The notes under the pieces: model-generated
The model's input: only the letters and a program-made list of their open reading frames with translations
What the model was told of the DNA's origin: nothing
Database searches by the model: none
From: Liolophura sinensis
Taxonomy: Eukaryota; Mollusca; Polyplacophora; Chitonida; Chitonidae
Length of the DNA stretch: 64,000 nucleotides
NCBI RefSeq assembly: GCF_032854445.1
Contig: NC_088295.1
Span: 37,375,385 to 37,439,384, forward strand
Reading direction: 5' to 3'
Position numbers and translations under genes: made by a program
Shown: positions 46,095 through 59,400 of the stretch, piece by piece
Numbering within the stretch: position 1 is the first letter of the stretch
Layout: the number at the start of each line of letters is the position of its first letter

Positions 46095-46165
46095 TGTAAG
46101 GAACTTGTTCCCAGGCCTTCCGACTACGAGTCGCACCCTCTAACCATTAGGCCACCGAAGCGGTT
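46095..46165 (-). mobile_element. SINE-3 head fragment
   Basis: On the minus strand: CCGCTTCGGTGGCCTAATGG, TTAGAGGGTGCGACTCGTAG, then GGAAGGCCTGGGAACAAG. This is the tRNA-like 5' part of the family seen at 25745, lying 0.6 kb from GPCR exon 2. Confidence 0.75.
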
Positions 46166-46726
46166 GTTTGATCAAATTCTTTCAACATTATCGTACAAAT
46201 ATACGAAATGCTTCAACTTACTCTTAAGAAGTCTCATGCTCAAAGGTCCAAAGCCTTTGCAAAAAGTTGAGCCATTTTAGTATTTGTCAGTCATGCTTAG
46301 TGGTCAGTGGTTGAAAAAAAGACGATGGTAATACGTCTGCACAAGCGTTTTCTTACCCACTGTAATTTCAATAAGTGTATGCCAATCAACCTGTGCACAG
46401 TGTATAGAGTAGAATTCGACCCAGACAGAGATACCTTTCCATGTTATCTCAAGATGGTATAAAAGAAGGACTGACACGTCGACTGCCGTGTACTAACCAA
46501 GATTAATATCTTGAAACTGTCTAGCGTAACTCCTGTCGACTTTTCAACCATCTGCAGCATGTCAGCTCCAAGATACTGCGTGCATACTCTGGACAGGCTA
46601 ACTGAATGTGGTACTACTGAAATTCCTACCGGAAACAAGCTGTCGAAAGCTTGTCGTGTGTGGCGCCTTTCCTATCTCCTTCGAAAAAAGCGTAATCTGG
46701 CGAAAGCCTTCCCGGGGCAAACTTAC

Positions 46727-47169
46727 CCTTTTCCGCACCCGTTCCTGTGTGGAGTCGGTTTGTAGCTGTTCTCCAGGGGCACGGGCTGACCAGAGTTTAA
46801 CGATTATCACCGTGTAGGCTATAGTCATTACAGTGATTGGGATGAAGTAGAGGACCACAGAGACGAACGTGTAGTAGATGGTCCTGGACGGCATGCTGCG
46901 AACAGTGGAGTTTCCGCCAGGGGGCACGAAGGTAAACACAGGCCACTGGTCATCACACCACGTCTCTGTGTGGTCGGCCCATTGCCTCGTGTCCATCTTT
47001 CTGTATATCAACATGGGTAAGGCCACGGCAATAGAACACACCCAGACAATGACGATAGAGTACCAAGCACGTCTCTCGATGATATGAGCCTTCATCGCAA
47101 ACACGATCCCAAAGAATCTGTCACAGGCTATGAGGGTGAGCGTTAGGATGCTAGCAACCAGAGACAGAA
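46727..47169 (-). CDS. Rhodopsin-type peptide GPCR, exon 2 (TM3 to third inner loop)
   Basis: Acceptor CGTCCACAG, 443 nt, donor AAAAGG|GTAAGT, ending in phase 0. It encodes residues 135-282. TM3 ends in DRF (151-153) in place of the usual DRY. TM4 has the conserved W177. The second outer loop has C206 in ETWCDDQWP, the partner of C127, and a glycosylation site at N221. TM5 has P245, followed by KLWSARAPGE, close to the KLWGRQIPG-type segment I associate with orexin receptors. The frame stays open on both sides of the exon (47236 to 46598), but the residues past KR are intron read-through. Confidence 0.9.
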
Positions 47170-49974
47170 CTGTGGACGAGAAGACAAAACAGATAGAAAT
47201 CAGACTTGAGGATAAAAATGTTAGCACCGACACCAAAACCTCTCCCCTCCCTCATCAACAATCAACACTATTAGCACGACCAGGATATGGTAATCTTGAT
47301 ACTGCTATGTATATCTAAGGAATAAAATAATAGTCTTATTGATGACAAAAGGCATTCATAGAGTAACAACACAGCTGTATACATGTGTATACAGGCATCT
47401 AATAAATGGAAAACAAACTTATTCCATCTACGATATTCTCGTAGATTTTGGAAAACATCTAACTAATGATATTCTGTAATAATTTTAAAGCGTTCTCAAG
47501 CGTTGAGATCCATACTATAACTATATAACTTACTATATGTATATAAGAACTTGTCGGAACAAGCGGAAATACAATTAATGGGACAGCCAAACATAATCAA
47601 CAGTAAAATTTTCCGTTTGTTTTCTTTTACCAATGTCCTTTTCATGCAATTGTAAGGTAATCCTAACTAATGCATTAATGCATTTTTGTTAAACTGACCG
47701 TTTAACATGGCAGGCGTATTGAGGTATGAGATATCCTCGATTCTAACCAAATTGAAAATCACATGTTAATGCTAGGCGATTGAGATATGAAATGTTGGGG
47801 AGAAAAAACGCTGGCGTCCGATCTCAACGGGTTAGAAAACATGGTTTAACTATAGATTGCGCAGCGTACTCATTCGAATGAACTGCCGATGAAACATCTT
47901 TTCGCTAATACCCGAGCTATGATGGATGAATGGTGGCATGAAATAAATAAAAAGTCAATAAACTTAATGCCTCGTTGCGCCGCTTAGTTTGCCAAATTCT
48001 TTTAAAACGACGTGGCTTGGTTACGTGCCTAAAGAGATATTCTCTTGACAACATCACCTCTTAACAGGATAGCTTTCCTCCTAGGTAAAGTCGACCGCCT
48101 AATATGGGTCACTTGATAATGGTCCCCAAATCCGCTTTATCCGATAACACAGCTGTCGGATGATTTGTCTCCTCCCATCCGAGGCTTAATCAATAGTTTC
48201 GGGTTAATGTTGACTTTAAACATCATTTTTCAAGAAGACCCAAGCACAAAAGCAACACACACACGCACAAGCAGCTGTCGAGGATAGATGTGATATGTAC
48301 ATACATGTCCAATACAAGCTTCTCTGTTTGCTGGTTTTCTATGAAGTCCTGTCGTTGACCGATACTAGACATGCGCACGTTCGGTGTACGGCGACAGTAG
48401 CAACGCGTAAATATTTGCAAATGTCCTGAGACAACCTTATTGTAACAAAACGTACACTCTCTGCTCTCATACGTTTAAACGATTATCAGGTCTATATATT
48501 AGTGATACCGAATCTTTTGTAAGCCGATTACATTATTAAATGTTTCGCCGATAAAACATTTCTTTAGATTTATGCTTCCGGATAATTGTATTTGAATATT
48601 AAAGTATACATTTTACTCTCATTATACTTCAGGACATCACATATTGGAGAGATTTTCATAGACAAGTATAGAAGAGAACTTGCCTCCATGACGTGTACTA
48701 GTATAAGGTTAAAGGAACACTAACTCGATTGTTTCACTTCATCATTCGTTTGAAGTTGCATGGTATCGCGTATCGTACAGTCTCCTGCGTAATCAAATAT
48801 ACAAAAATCTTCTCATGGATATTGCAGGAAATAAGCCCCATGATGATAATATAATATACTGAGGGATGTATATATGTAGTCTGTGATGTACATATGTAGG
48901 CATAGAGGTCTCTCTTTAGTGTAGTGAGTCCACTGATTTATTACAATAACCATTCCCGGAGGACAGCGAACACAGCCTAACTGTGCCTTACTAATTTAGC
49001 TGTCACGTCAAAGTCTAGAGCTCTCCAAAGGAGATTGAAAAAAACTTATCAGCTCTCACCATAAGGTAATTTCAACTCGCCATAATTCTTCAGCGTCACT
49101 TTGTCCGCGTTTCGAGTTCACCCCACCCAACGTTTTCCTCAAAACAAACTCCAAACAGTAATGTTTGTACGAGTTTCCATGGAAATCAACAATTGATTTC
49201 AAATCTTATTGATAGTTAATCTATTTACGGGATGGGTAGAGAAATAAAACTTGCCTGGAACTTGCCTGGTTAGTATTGATGTGAGGGAGCCCTCTGGTTT
49301 ATGTCACGTGACCTACAACTGAGCGGGAGTGTAGCCTGAGGTTTGGTAACGGTAGAAGGCAACTCAAGTCGTTATTCTGATTAAAAAACCCAAACCTGTC
49401 AAGGTCTCTGAGGGGACTAGAGGAGGAGGAATGGGAGGTTAGGGAAGTTCTCATGACGAAATTGACCCTCTGGGCAGATAGACCAGGATCAGGCCAAAAT
49501 CAAGAATGGGGAAGAAAATCAAATCAAATCATCGCTATTAATAAAATAAAGTGTTGTGGCAACGATGCTCTAATCTGACCTTGATAAGATCGTATCACCT
49601 TTCTGGGTGGAGTAAATCTATCAAAATTAATAATAACTGCATTGCGTTAACTGCTCTAGATAAGCATTCAGAAGCCTTCATTTTAGGAGCAACACTCAAA
49701 ACTATGGTTAGATTATAAGACGTTTGTCTTTCGATGGCTACATTCATCATCTGGGAGTCCGCGAGATCTGCTCCAGATTTTCCAGATTTTAGTTTTTGTG
49801 GTTTATGTGTCCTAATATTATATATCAGTTTACTGTATGAGTGGCAGTTTAGATAGTCTTACATCAAGTTTGTTGGAAGAGGACTTTCCTTTCGTTAGTA
49901 TCACACATAAATACACACATGGGGAAGTTTGTCTGTGACTTGCCAATAGCCAGTGTTATACTCCGTGCACACCC

Positions 49975-50053
49975 ATGTAACCATCTGTAAGGCGTTGGCA
50001 TCAAGGAAATCCTTGAGTACGGCGTGAATGCCAAATGGAATAAATTATTCAAA
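49975..50053 (+). mobile_element. SINE-1 3' fragment, diverged
   Basis: AAATCCTTGAGTACGGCGTGA ATGCCAAATGGAATAAAT resembles the 3' end and tail. Confidence 0.45.
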
Positions 50054-51089
50054 TCTATAGTTTCCTCTGTGGACACTTTCGGCAATGTTTGATGTGCACT
50101 GAAATCATCGATAATATAAAAATCTACGGCGCGGAAAGTACAGTTAGAGCAGTGCCGACAGTGTGATCGTTGGTAAATGATTAAAGCCTGGCATCTTTTC
50201 AATTAACCCAGTTATGCTTTTGTTCTAAGTGTTCCAGAAAATTATATACGTAAATAGTATCAACTTATACTACCCCCCCCCCCCCCAGCGAAAGCAAAAT
50301 TAGGTAAAAACTGCACTAATGTTAACTGCGACTTATTGGAAGACCTTGTTTTGGAATTAAAATGCCATGTTCCCATCAGCATCAGAAGGTATGCCAGACT
50401 TTGAAGGACAGAATGTCAGCGATACTATGGGCAGGCTGATATATTCATTAAATCACTTGTCAGTTTCAGAGTTTGTTGTCACCAGTATTCACACAACACC
50501 TGCAGAACGAACAGATGACATACAAGTGTATCAGACAGACGTTTTTTGTGAATATATATTAACATTCTCATCAATAATAATATTGTCTCAATTTGTTTTG
50601 AAGGTGAAATATTTGGTAGTTGCTGAACTTGAATATTTATTGCAGTGCAAATAAATGGCTACTTTAACCTGATAATTCATTTTGGGGATGGGGGAGGGTA
50701 TTTCAGTGTTGCATATTCCACTTGTAGGTCTACGTTTACCAAGAGGTTTGGTTCTTGTACATATGCTGTATTATTTACCTATATTACAGCAACATGTAAG
50801 GTAAATAAGGAATATTCCCTATCTACAAAAGTTATATTGGCATTTCACCACACCTTCTTATATATTAATCTCTGTTTTTATATCTCTAAAACAGAGATAG
50901 CATTAGTAATATTGGGAAAATATCGATTCACTGGGCATCTGTGATGTAGATTTATTTTCATTATTTTTTTATTTGATTTGAGTTTGACTCAGATTGAAGT
51001 ACAATTTTTTTCAGTTAGTTATATGTCAGGTTTGTATAGTGCCTGAATAAAATAGGGTATAATTCGGGAAAACTGCCGCGATTTGATTA

Positions 51090-51235
51090 ATTCATTGATT
51101 GATTGTTGCGTTATACTACACTCATGAAGTTGTCACTTTATACGATGGTAGGCCGTTTTATGGGTGGTGGCAATCGCAGTGCTTGGCGTAAGCCACCCAG
51201 CTTTGACAAGTTACCGCCGTACCTTCCCAAACGTG
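51090..51235 (-). mobile_element. SINE-1 copy, highly diverged
   Basis: TTGATTGATTGTTGCGTTATA, CACTTTATACGATGGTAGGC, TTTATGGGTGGTGGCAATC in family order but with many changes. Confidence 0.5.
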
Positions 51236-51375
51236 ACTTATATATATGCACATCTAATTGATAGACGACAAGTGGTCTTCAACAAAAGTCTTTAACAAAA
51301 GCATGGTCAAGCAGTAAGAGTGGGGAATTTACAAATTCCCTGTCCATGACCGGTTTTAAACCCGCCCCACGACCC

Positions 51376-51600
51376 TTAGATTTATTTATTTGTTTATTTG
51401 GTGTTTTACCCTGTATACGACCAGCATTAGGATAAGGGGGAACTAGGCGGAGCCGGGGAAACCTACGACAATCCGCAAGTTGCTGCAAGATCCCCCCCTC
51501 GACTTAAGACCGGAGAAGAAACCAGGATGAACTGGACTTGAACTCACAGTCACTGGTCAGTGCGCAAGCACGGTAGCCACTCGACCCTTTGAAATGTACC
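51376..51600 (-). mobile_element. SINE-1 copy with B box
   Basis: TTTATTTGGTGTTTTACCC, GGCGGAGCCGGGGAAACC, TGGACTTGAACTCACAGTCAC (B box reversed) and a decayed head. Confidence 0.8.
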
Positions 51601-51714
51601 GTACAAAGCTCGCAGACGAACTAACAACAATAAGATTTGAACACGTGTCCTGACTGACCAAGTGCTAAAGACTTTCAACAAGAGCCGTTAGTGCTCTCCT
51701 TGAGGGCTCTATTT

Positions 51715-51915
51715 ATGGCACATGTCCCCTAGATGATGGACGTTGCATGTATGTGTGGGTTTGGTTGGTGTAGTTAACTAAGTCACCATTATGACGACGC
51801 TGAACCGACCATTTCTCCGATATAATAGCTGGAGGTGTCTCTCTCTCGGTCACACCGGGATTTTGAACTCCAGTTGTTAGATATGAAATCCAGCACTTTA
51901 CCAACTGAACTAAAG
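51715..51915 (-). mobile_element. SINE-4 copy (tRNA-derived)
   Basis: On the minus strand the element opens with A box TAGTTCAGTTGG (51901-51912) and B box GAGTTCAAAATCC (51858-51870) at tRNA spacing. A body follows: GTGTGACCGAGAGAGAGACA, CTATTATATCGGAGAAATGG, CGTCGTCATAATGGTGAC, ending near GGGGACATGTGCC. This is a different SINE from the other three, and the only copy in the window. Confidence 0.78.
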
Positions 51916-53247
51916 AAATTCAAATTAGGTGCTGCTATAGACATAATAAGTAATGAAAAACTAATCCCGTTGCTTAGATGTGTTGAAGTTGTAATGGCGA
52001 TCTCTCAGCAAGTGAGAGATACAGCAAGTGGAAAAAGTCTCAGGAGTTGTTTGTCCCGCTTATTCTCTTGGTCTCTTGTCGGCCAGCTTCCTAGAAAATG
52101 AATAGTTTTAGGCGTTTCATCCTAGAGGTATATAGCTTCGGACGACGTCATCGTTTTCAGTGTCCTCCGCCAGGACGCTGATGGACACGTGACTTTATTA
52201 GTGTCACACCGTCCATAAGAGCTGTGAAGTGAACTCACAAGAGTTTAGCCTGGGGACGCTCTAACACAGAGTCCTTGAGTGTCCGCTTTTAACGATATTT
52301 GGACATGTACATAATGGTCGTTGAAAAGTAACCAAATACCTGCTGGTGCCAACGCTCTTTTAGAATATGCCATTGAAACGTCATTAGACTGACTAATCGA
52401 CTGATTCAGCTGTCAAGGCAAAAAGCTTCCCCCGCACAACAGCACATCCTGTGTTACTGCCGGTTACAGATTACTGTGACTGGTGGGCTGTGTCATGGCT
52501 CTTACACCTCCGTGGAAGAGCGACAAGGAGGAGCTGGATATTATTAGTTGGGTGTCAGGAATGCCAAACAAATGTCCAGTAAATTGCCGTTTTAAGAAAT
52601 TTTAACTTCTAATGAACTGTAACGAAAATTGACTAAATCTGAATTTGAAACTCACCAGTATTTTATTGCATTTCTATGCTTTGGGTTTTCGTACTACATG
52701 AAACGTTGAACGTCAACGGGTAAAATATCAGAGAAGCACGCTTCGGAACCTACTCGTGTCACGGGTAGGTGGCTCACGGGATTTCCATAAATTCATTAAC
52801 GCAGATCACAACAAAGTTACGCTAATTAAAGTTTAAAGTAGGTATAATAGAATTGACGTCCGAGTTCTAAATTTTCAGCTCTTCCACATTTGCCGGTGTA
52901 AAATCAATAACAACGACTCGATAAATAGGCATTATTTCTTCAGTATGTCCCTGTATACCATGATCTCGATATAATCTAAACGCTGTCACTGATTGGAATG
53001 CGTAAACAAGTACTGTCTGCCTATATTGTCAAATGTTAAATAAATGAGGAATGTAAATACTGGAAACCGATTTCGTTCGCTGCAGTCAATGGTTAAAGCT
53101 TGTTTTCCGAATAACCCTCCCTCCAATCACCCTCCATAAACCGTGCTGAAACAAGATGTCCATATTACTGTTTAATGTACAAACAATACAGTTTGTCGTT
53201 TTGCCACAATTCAGATATTTGAACATTTTGCTATATGTCTGTTTGTA

Positions 53248-53375
53248 GAGAACTCAAGAATATAACCATATTGGGTGGAAGAATCCGGTTAAAACCGGAT
53301 GAATCCACCATAGCTCAAGGCGAAACTGTAAGTTTACGTACGACTGAAGTTGGAGCCAGCGACAGCTTAACCACA
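53248..53375 (-). mobile_element. SINE-1 fragment, diverged
   Basis: GAACTCAAGAATATAACCATA TTGGGTGGAAGAATCCGG, and GTACGACTGAAGTTGGAGCC, in family order. Confidence 0.45.
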
Positions 53376-54221
53376 AATGTCATTTATTTTCTTCACAAAT
53401 TTCGTAACTGAAAGTCGACCGACAAGTCTTGAGTAGAGTGTTACCAAGGATGGGATCTTTATCTGACAGGTGTCCGCATTCATCAAAAGAGTATGACGAC
53501 AAATGAACCCATTCCGGAACCCATTAACAAAGGCAACATTACAGGCTGACCCACACTGGATCACATCTAGATGCATTTCTCCACGGTTTACCTGCTTGCC
53601 TGTGAGAAATCCACGAATCGCACATACGTTGATCAAACTGCCGTACTACAACCTGACAGATTAATAGACGTGACGCTTGCGTTCGGAAGTTGTTCATGTA
53701 AAGCACTTGGATGTGTTTCTGTAGAAATGCTCAGTTAAAGAATAGTGATTGAGTGCCAGAACATCTGAGAAGAAGAAAAAGACAAACGTCTCCACAGTCT
53801 CTAGCTTCAGTTTTATCTGTCCCATGATGCCTTTCTTATCGATCGTTACTTTCTTATTCTTCATCATGAATGCAGATTTAAAAAGAAGTACTTTCAATCA
53901 ATCTAGGAAATGTCGCCCGCCAAAGAGGTGAATCGAAGCAATCCATTATAAATCCGTGTTAAGTTTAGCACTAGGTATAAATCTTCATGTCACATGATAG
54001 AAGTCAGTATTAAATCGATCTACATAGCACGACAACAGAGTCTGTAATTCGTTCTCAGCCATCAATATGGAGAAATCCGGATAAACGTAAAACGTTAACT
54101 GATCATTTATTATCATTTATACTCAAATTAGAACAAATCACAATAAGAGTAGATCTTGACTATAAAAACATAACTGCAAATTATCCTCGATAATAAACCT
54201 CATAAAACTGATTTTATTAAC

Positions 54222-54400
54222 CTTGCCCCTCTCTGGTCGTACGTGAGAAGGTCTGACAGCAACCTGTGGATGGTCGTGGGTTTCCCTCGGGTTGTGCCCG
54301 GTTTCCTTCCACCATAATGCTGGCCGCCGTCGTATAAGTGAAATATTCTTGAGTACGGCGTAAAACACCAATCAAGTAAATAAAAAAATAAATTAACCTT
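54222..54400 (+). mobile_element. SINE-1 copy, 5' truncated
   Basis: CTCTCTGGTCGTACGTGAGA, CCTGTGGATGGTCGTGGGTT, CATAATGCTGGCCGCCGTCG, GTACGGCGTAAAACACCAAT, then an A-rich tail. Well preserved. Confidence 0.9.
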
Positions 54401-56767
54401 GCCAACCAAACTTGGACATTCCCAGCTGTTTGGGAATTAGCCGTTCTATGTCCGAAGTACAAATAAATTATCTGTTGAGTATGTTAGTAATTATTAACCT
54501 TCGGCGTTTACAGTTTATTTGGGAAAGCTTCTGAATAAAGCCTGACCTAATCTGGTCAAACATATCTCATTACTTTTAATGACAAGATTAATCTGACTAA
54601 TTATACATATAATTTAAAACAAACTATTGTTGAAGTGTTAGTGAGAGATTTCAGTCCCAGGTTGTTAGTGGGAAACTGACTGACACATCTGTAAAGCGAA
54701 GTCGTAACACATTCGTTCGACGGTAATGTGTTTCTATTCAAGTATATGGAGAAAAGGACTGGTAGACGTATAGATGACGTGATCAGCATGTCTGTAGTAG
54801 ACATCAGAACTTTTCTGGGAGTGCCAAAATAACCCATACAGCGCTGCGGAGTCAATGTATTTTACATGACTGACAAATAAGTGAGGTTGGAATGGTGTAA
54901 TAACATGTGATATTCCTTGTCAGCAAGATATGGTATTGTTTAGGTATTTGCATGCCATAGTGTAGCAGTCCTAGCGCTCATGCCTGAAGAGGCTGTCTAG
55001 TTTACACGATCGAATAGTGCAAGGTGTGGCATTGGTATTGGGCGTCTACAACTATAGCGCTGCTGACAACCAGTGGATTTCATGTGCATGTGCATTGAGT
55101 CCGGTGTTGTCGTCAATGATAAAAACAGGAAACAGTGAAACCTTTCTTCTTTAATGGGGAAAAAACTTTGACTCTCTTGAGGCATCGAGTGTAAACGGTT
55201 TCTTGTAAAAATGCCGTTTGTAACTTTGAAATTGCTATTTGAAGTTAACGAGAATATACTTCAACTCTCTTCCTTTACGATCCGCAATGCAGTCCGCGTT
55301 CTTCTCTATTATCTACTTTTAAAATTCTTAATAAAAGTGCGTTTTTCTTTCTTAAACTGAGACAAATCCGTCTCCACTCGAAGGGTAAAATAGCAGTAAT
55401 TGAAAAAATTACATGGATTTACATACTGACTTCTATTCATTGATTTCTACGTTGTATACTTGTGACATTCAGAGTCGAGCTCTAAACATAAATGCGTCGT
55501 TGGATGAACAACTGGACTTCACATCAAAATCCGCTGTAAGATGAACTCGGATAATTACCAGTCTTACAGGTCTCCAGGCAGAGAGTGCAAGGAAGAAGAA
55601 AAAAAGTCGGCTTCCTGAAAACTCGTTTTTGCAAATAAATTCCATCTTTCTACAACCAATAAAACAAAAGCCTTTTGTAGTTTCCGTATATGTGATGCTG
55701 TTTTAGATGATGTATTTAACACTGTGAAAAAATCTCACGTCAACAGACAAATAATGGTTCACTCGTATTCTACCACTGACCGGATCTAGCTGACAGCGCG
55801 GAAAGTTTCGCCGCGTCTTACATTTCCTTTACACACATCCGCCATTCCTCCGCTGGTGACAGGCTCAAGGTTGTTGCCATAACATGTTTCAACTGAATCA
55901 GCGAATTCCGTCAGCCGCTCAAGGCTAAATAATGTAGTCAAGCCCACATCAAATGGATACTTGAAAAGACTAGAAATTAGCGGCTGTCGGCAAAGGAAAT
56001 AAAAACACAATTACCATCACATAGCCGGCGGGACGATATTGAACCATTTTCTAGTCGTATTAATACGGGAATCAATAATACCTCTTTTAACTTGTAATTT
56101 ATCTTGATTTGCCTAAATATTTTTTGCAGAATCTTCAACATTTTCAATTTATATGAACAAAAATCGCCTCCATATTATAACATTTAACATATTGACACCT
56201 TGGCGTAAACGCGGGTCAAAGCAAGTTGCCTAACGTGTGTTTCTACATGAATAACGATGAAGGATTGCGATTTAGCAAAAGTGCATAAAGCATATTCACC
56301 CTATTAACCATTTTAAAGAAAGTGTAAAATAGTTGGGTGAGTTTATCTATGGCGTCATTTCAGATGTAATCGGTAAGCCTCATATTCACATCAGGCCACG
56401 ATAGCGAAAACTATTTGGCGACAAAAACAAGTAATTTGTGTGCACATGATATGAATAATTATAGTGATCGTATGCACGGCGTAAGCCGTAGTTTTTTCAC
56501 AATCGCCGGTTGCCATCGGCAATTTAACACAGGTTCTGTCTGTTTAGACAGAAACATTAAAAATTTGTTGAAGCACAAACAAAATGCCAAACAAGCTAGC
56601 AAAGCTGAAAGCAAGTAAACGTTCGAACCTTGAATTGCTTGGCTGTGTTTTGAGAGAATGTAAAAAGTTAATTTTTAAAGAATCGTTGTTTACTTTCTTG
56701 CATTGGCATATCAAGGAATTGTTCTTAATCATCACCACACAAAACATTTGTTCAAAGTCCTCTCTTA

Positions 56768-56912
56768 AATCGTGCCAGCAGCCCGTGGATGGTCGTGGAT
56801 TTCCCTCGGGCTCTGTCCGGTTTCCTCCCACCATAATGCTGGCCGCTGTCATATAAGTGAAATATTCTTCAGTACGGCGTAAAACACCATCAAATAAATA
56901 AATAAAAGACCA
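56768..56912 (+). mobile_element. SINE-1 copy, 5' truncated
   Basis: CAGCAGCCCGTGGATGGTCG, GGGCTCTGTCCGGTTTCC, GTACGGCGTAAAACACCATC, AAATAAATAAATAAA tail. Confidence 0.9.
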
Positions 56913-58189
56913 CAGCATAGAGAGGAAGACCAAAGAAGCGACGACAGTGACTTATGGCTGGCAAATGGTTACACATAAACTGTGGCCTCTTGTAGGCCAC
57001 TAATGAGTAACAAATAGAACTTTAACTGTCTGAAACGAACAGAATACTTGCACAGTATAGTTTTTGCATGATGTGTTCTATCTGCCCTCTCAACAGCACA
57101 ATCTGTGATGCATGTTATTGTGATTTTAAATACATTTCTTTGAAAGAAAAATACGCCAGCATCTTTAATTTGAAAGATTTCTCATGATAAAGTTTGCCAG
57201 ATTATAACTAGAGCCCGACTTACGGATATTATCATAAAAAGTAATTTATAATGATTTAGTAAAACCTATTTATTCTAACAGATATATGACACTGCGCCAT
57301 ATACAAAACCTAGTGCAGTTTCCGGCATTTATGTACTTAAAACGCCGTAAACTGGATCAATGAGACACATCATTAATTCAGGCTATGTCTCTGTTCTTTC
57401 CCACATGGTCAACCGGTTACAGTGGGCTTTTGTCCGGAATTCAAGCACAGTTACTAATGTCTGTATTGGTACGAACACCTGGTGACAAGCATTGTTTGAT
57501 AGAGGCCAGCACTGAGCCGATAGTATTAACCTCTTTTAGATGTATAGTAGGAGCATGAAGAAAGTCAGATGCATCTCAGGCACAGCAATGGTAGGAGGTC
57601 GTCTTCAGAGTGTAATGAACAATAGACGTTTTTATTCAATAGACGTTTTGCTTTGCTCTAAAATGTAGACTCTGGGGAATTCTTTTGTGACTATAATATT
57701 TTGGATTCAAACTGGAATCACGTCCATAAGAACGTATCTACTTTCAGGCAAGAAAAATTTCATTCACTTCCTTAAATGATTCTATTTCTTTACAACAAGT
57801 CGGTTACTTGTTTGCTAACTTCCTTTTCAGTAACTTTAATTTGATAAATCTAATAAAAACAGCTAGTGTAGTTGTTTTATTGATTGCTTGAAGATAACCA
57901 ATCTGAGAAAGGATAGAATTATTCGAGCAGAAGTTTTAATAGATTTGCATGGAAAGTGCTAACAAACTGTCCAATACAATAGGCAATATTAAATGAGTGA
58001 CATAGTAATGTAAGATGCTTAATCATAGTAGCATGCTGTCCCTATAGTGAGCGGCTGAATGTATTCTAGAAGGTCAAACAGAGTTTAGACAGATCTATCT
58101 TCTTCCGTGTGTGACAGCCGATGTTACATCGCATCGTTCTGTGGCTGTGGGTGATATATGATAAAACATATTCGTAAGGATATACTTAC

Positions 58190-58592
58190 CCTGAGCAAAA
58201 CTATTGACTTTACAAAAGAATGCTCCAAGAACCCAGTTGTCTGACAAAGAGTTGACGAGATGTACCCAGGCACAGGACAATATCACGAGTAAGTCCGATG
58301 TGGCCAAGTTGACGATGTAGAAGTTCGTGGTTGTTCGCATTCTCTTATCTCGAATGACCACCACAATAACCATTACGTTACCGATAAGAGCAATGAGAAT
58401 GATTACCACATAGAAAAACACTTTTAAAGTAATTTCCCACCAGGGTAAGGAATGTCTGGGTCTGGGGTACGGCACGGAGCGTAAATCATATTCCATAAAT
58501 TCCACAGTGGGGGACGAGTCGTTAAGATCTGGTTCTGTGACATATCCCAAGCTGAATGACACGGAACTTGTCCCGTTATAAATATCTTCCAT
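58190..58592 (-). CDS. Rhodopsin-type peptide GPCR, exon 1 (N-terminus to TM3 start)
   Basis: Starts at ATG 58592 in a strong context (ACACCATGG) and ends in phase 1 at CTCAGG|GTAAGT. It encodes residues 1-134: an extracellular N-terminus with two likely N-glycosylation sites (N6 in NGTS, N24 in NDSS), TM1 with the class A GN signature (N72 in LIGNVMVIVVV), TM2 with LATSD (D100), the first extracellular loop with W120, and the conserved TM3 cysteine C127. It is the first of four recognised exons (58592-58190, 47169-46727, 36945-36847, 35414-35306) covering 351 residues from TM1 to helix 8. The receptor would sit in the plasma membrane and signal through G proteins. The nearest families by eye are orexin/allatotropin, QRFP/NPFF-like and trissin-like peptide receptors; I cannot decide among them. 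Confidence 0.88.
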
Positions 58593-59092
58593 GGTGTCGA
58601 TATTTGTTGGGTTTTATAAAAAATTACACAGAGCTGCACGCAGAAATTAGCATGGTAGACACAACCTGATAAGCACAAGACGTTAACAAGACCAGCTCCG
58701 ATAGCTGTTGTCTTTTTCTTTTTGGTTATAGTTGCTTAGCCAAATTTAGGGCGTTCTGCACACGAAATGACCTAGTCCAAGGTACGAGGGATCGTAATCT
58801 CACTTTTCTTTCCTGTCGTGCTTCCGAAGGAAAGGTGTAAACAGGCAGGCAAGAAGTAAGAGCACTGAAATCAATTGTCCTTACAGGGATCACCAGTGTT
58901 GCTCTTCACGCAGCGGTCTTCATCGAGTGCGTCACACAAGTGCGGTCGATATGAGAACAGCAGTGAAATTCCCCTCCGAGCTGACATCGTGAGGAGATGC
59001 ATTCTTAATGCCGCATCCTACCCGGGTGAGCGTCGAATCTGAGCGGGTGTACCAGCAAGTTTAGCTCTCTGCTGCCATTGGATGAGCAGTCA

Positions 59093-59094
59093 GC

Positions 59095-59130
<36 letters not shown>

Positions 59131-59152
59131 ACATACATACATATATATATAT
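59093..59152. repeat. (CT)n then (CATA)n/(TA)n microsatellite
   Basis: About 38 bp of CT with one interruption, then ACATACATACATATATATATA. It lies about 500 bp upstream of the GPCR start codon, on the 5' side of the gene. Confidence 0.95.
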
Positions 59153-59334
59153 CATACTTATTCGTCTTATGCGTCTTTGTGTTTTGTTTCCAGTTTTCCA
59201 AGAAATCGCGCCGTGTAAGATACTCGTTTATACATTATTTCAAACAGTATACCCTGTCAATGTTTACCATACATTTTAATTTTATTTTATGGTTCTTGTG
59301 CTTGTTGCCAAGCATTTTACTGATGTTTAATGAT

Positions 59335-59400
59335 GGTTTCATTGATTGGTGTTTAGGGCCGTTGTCATGTATGGGGGAAACTAGAAATGCCACATAGGCG
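59335..59400 (-). mobile_element. SINE-1 remnant
   Basis: TTGATTGGTGTTTAGGGCCG, then GGGGGAAACTAGAAATGCC. A short internal deletion derivative. Confidence 0.4.

Larger units (their letters stand above)
47170..58189 (-). other. Intron 1 of the GPCR gene
   Basis: An 11-kb intron splitting TM3 in phase 1. It holds SINE-1 copies (49975-56912) and SINE-4 (51715). No convincing gene was seen; frames such as 50367-50944, 53367-53636 and 55786-56010 carry no recognisable motif. Confidence 0.85.

Noticed and set aside
46095-46165. tRNA gene on the minus strand
   Set aside because: Only an A-box-like start is kept; it matches the head of SINE-3 at 25745 and cannot fold as a complete tRNA.
46598-46726. 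C-terminal extension of GPCR exon 2 past RVRKR
   Set aside because: A consensus donor lies at 46726 and TM6 continues in phase at 36945, so the extension is intron read-through.
54138-54462. Recurring peptides like YLIGVLRRTQEYFTYTTAASI here and at 18786, 35853, 45243 and 56544
   Set aside because: They are the reverse strand of SINE-1 and not a protein family.
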